Shown here in pieces: positions 5,666 through 5,850 of a stretch of 5,850 bases of DNA. The notes under the pieces are model-generated. The model was not told where the DNA came from, made no database searches, and worked only from the letters and a program-made list of their open reading frames with translations. Made by a program: the position numbers and the translations under genes. Location: the NCBI GenBank assembly GCA_009918225.1, contig RGEP01000116.1:1-5850 (forward strand), written 5' to 3'. Source of the DNA: Betaproteobacteria bacterium. GTDB lineage: Bacteria > Pseudomonadota > Gammaproteobacteria > Burkholderiales > Burkholderiaceae_C. Every line of letters begins with the position of its first letter. The stretch's first letter is position 1.

Positions 5666-5850
5666 CCTGTGGATTCTGGTCTGAGCCTGTCGCGTTGCGC
5701 AAGGGCGCAAGCCCGGATAGGGCGCGCACCCTGTACGCCACGGCTTCGCTTGAGCACGACCCTGCGGGGGTCAGCGCACACAACGAAGTAGCGCTCAACG
5801 AAGCTCAAGTAGTCGTTGAGTGCTGACTTCTTCCCTTTCGCGTCAATCTC
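5662..5850 (-). CDS. Possible C-terminal end of an unidentified upstream gene (partial)
   Basis: Read on the minus strand, a frame starting exactly at the right edge is open for 62 codons and ends in a TGA at 5664-5662 that overlaps the hydroxylase ATG (ATGA). The first part (EIDAKGKKSALNDYLSFVER) reads like an ordinary protein helix. The rest is Arg-rich and less convincing. I recognise no domain. If real, it is the upstream member of a three-gene operon with the hydroxylase and the membrane protein. Against this, part of the stretch folds into a long hairpin (5790-5824), and it may instead be an intergenic repeat that happens to be open. The other two minus frames are also partly open here. 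Confidence 0.35.
   Translation of the reverse strand, partial: EIDAKGKKSALNDYLSFVERYFVVCADPRRVVLKRSRGVQGARPIRACALAQRDRLRPESTG
5695..5710. repeat. 6-bp hairpin upstream of the hydroxylase
   Basis: TTGCGC and GCGCAA are perfect inverted repeats around a 4-base AAGG spacer, 30 bases upstream of the hydroxylase ATG. It could lie in the leader of that message or be a regulator site. The stem is GC-rich but short, and chance is possible in this composition. Confidence 0.35.
5790..5824. repeat. 12-bp inverted repeat at the right edge
   Basis: Arms 5790-5801 (AGCGCTCAACGA) and 5813-5824 (TCGTTGAGTGCT) pair along 12 positions with a single G-T pair (G5793 with T5821), around an 11-base loop. A nearby partial copy of the arm (CAACGAAG at 5781-5788) makes the stretch look repeat-like. 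Possible roles are an interspersed extragenic palindrome or a hairpin within the end of the upstream gene. On the plus strand it is followed by pyrimidine-rich but not T-run sequence. Confidence 0.5.

Noticed and set aside
5666..5710. TTG start at 5710 for the hydroxylase
   Set aside because: It adds 15 Arg-rich residues before a natural Met followed directly by a hydrophobic membrane segment. The ATG at 5665 also forms the ATGA overlap.

Overview
The window looks like chromosome from a high-GC betaproteobacterium of the order Burkholderiales, most likely Comamonadaceae or a relative. The evidence is a Bug-family periplasmic binding protein (a family greatly expanded in that group), a 16-stranded general porin of the betaproteobacterial type ending in His-Arg-Phe, GC-rich codon use, and a CaiB-type CoA-transferase encoded next to the Bug gene. 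The species assignment is inference; no rRNA or other phylogenetic marker is present.

Left part (1-2438, plus strand): an operon-like run of three tightly packed genes. The end of a MaoC-like hot-dog hydratase/dehydratase overlaps the start of a Bug/TctC-type solute receptor (ATGA junction). Four bases after the receptor comes a family III (CaiB/BaiF) CoA-transferase with its catalytic Asp intact. Together they suggest capture of a carboxylic acid in the periplasm, CoA activation by transfer, and hydration or dehydration of an acyl-CoA. The substrate cannot be read from this window.

Middle (2439-2807): a 369-base gap with no convincing gene but an unusual density of inverted repeats: two palindromes and two long bulged hairpins of 15 and 16 base pairs. 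Next is a plus-strand outer-membrane porin (2808-3905), which could supply outer-membrane entry for the same or other anionic solutes.

Right part (3916-5850, minus strand): converging on the porin with only 10 bases between stop codons. A fatty-acid-hydroxylase superfamily protein carries three His boxes and flanking sequence that read like alkylglycerol monooxygenase (AGMO), rather than a generic sterol desaturase. One base after its stop starts a 198-residue, almost wholly membrane-embedded protein of unknown function. An open frame entering from the right edge ends in an ATGA overlap with the hydroxylase start. It may be the tail of a third, upstream gene or a chance open frame through a palindromic intergenic repeat.

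The most interesting items are the AGMO-like oxidase coupled to an unknown membrane partner, and the structured gap before the porin. No mobile element, CRISPR array, tRNA or rRNA was seen.
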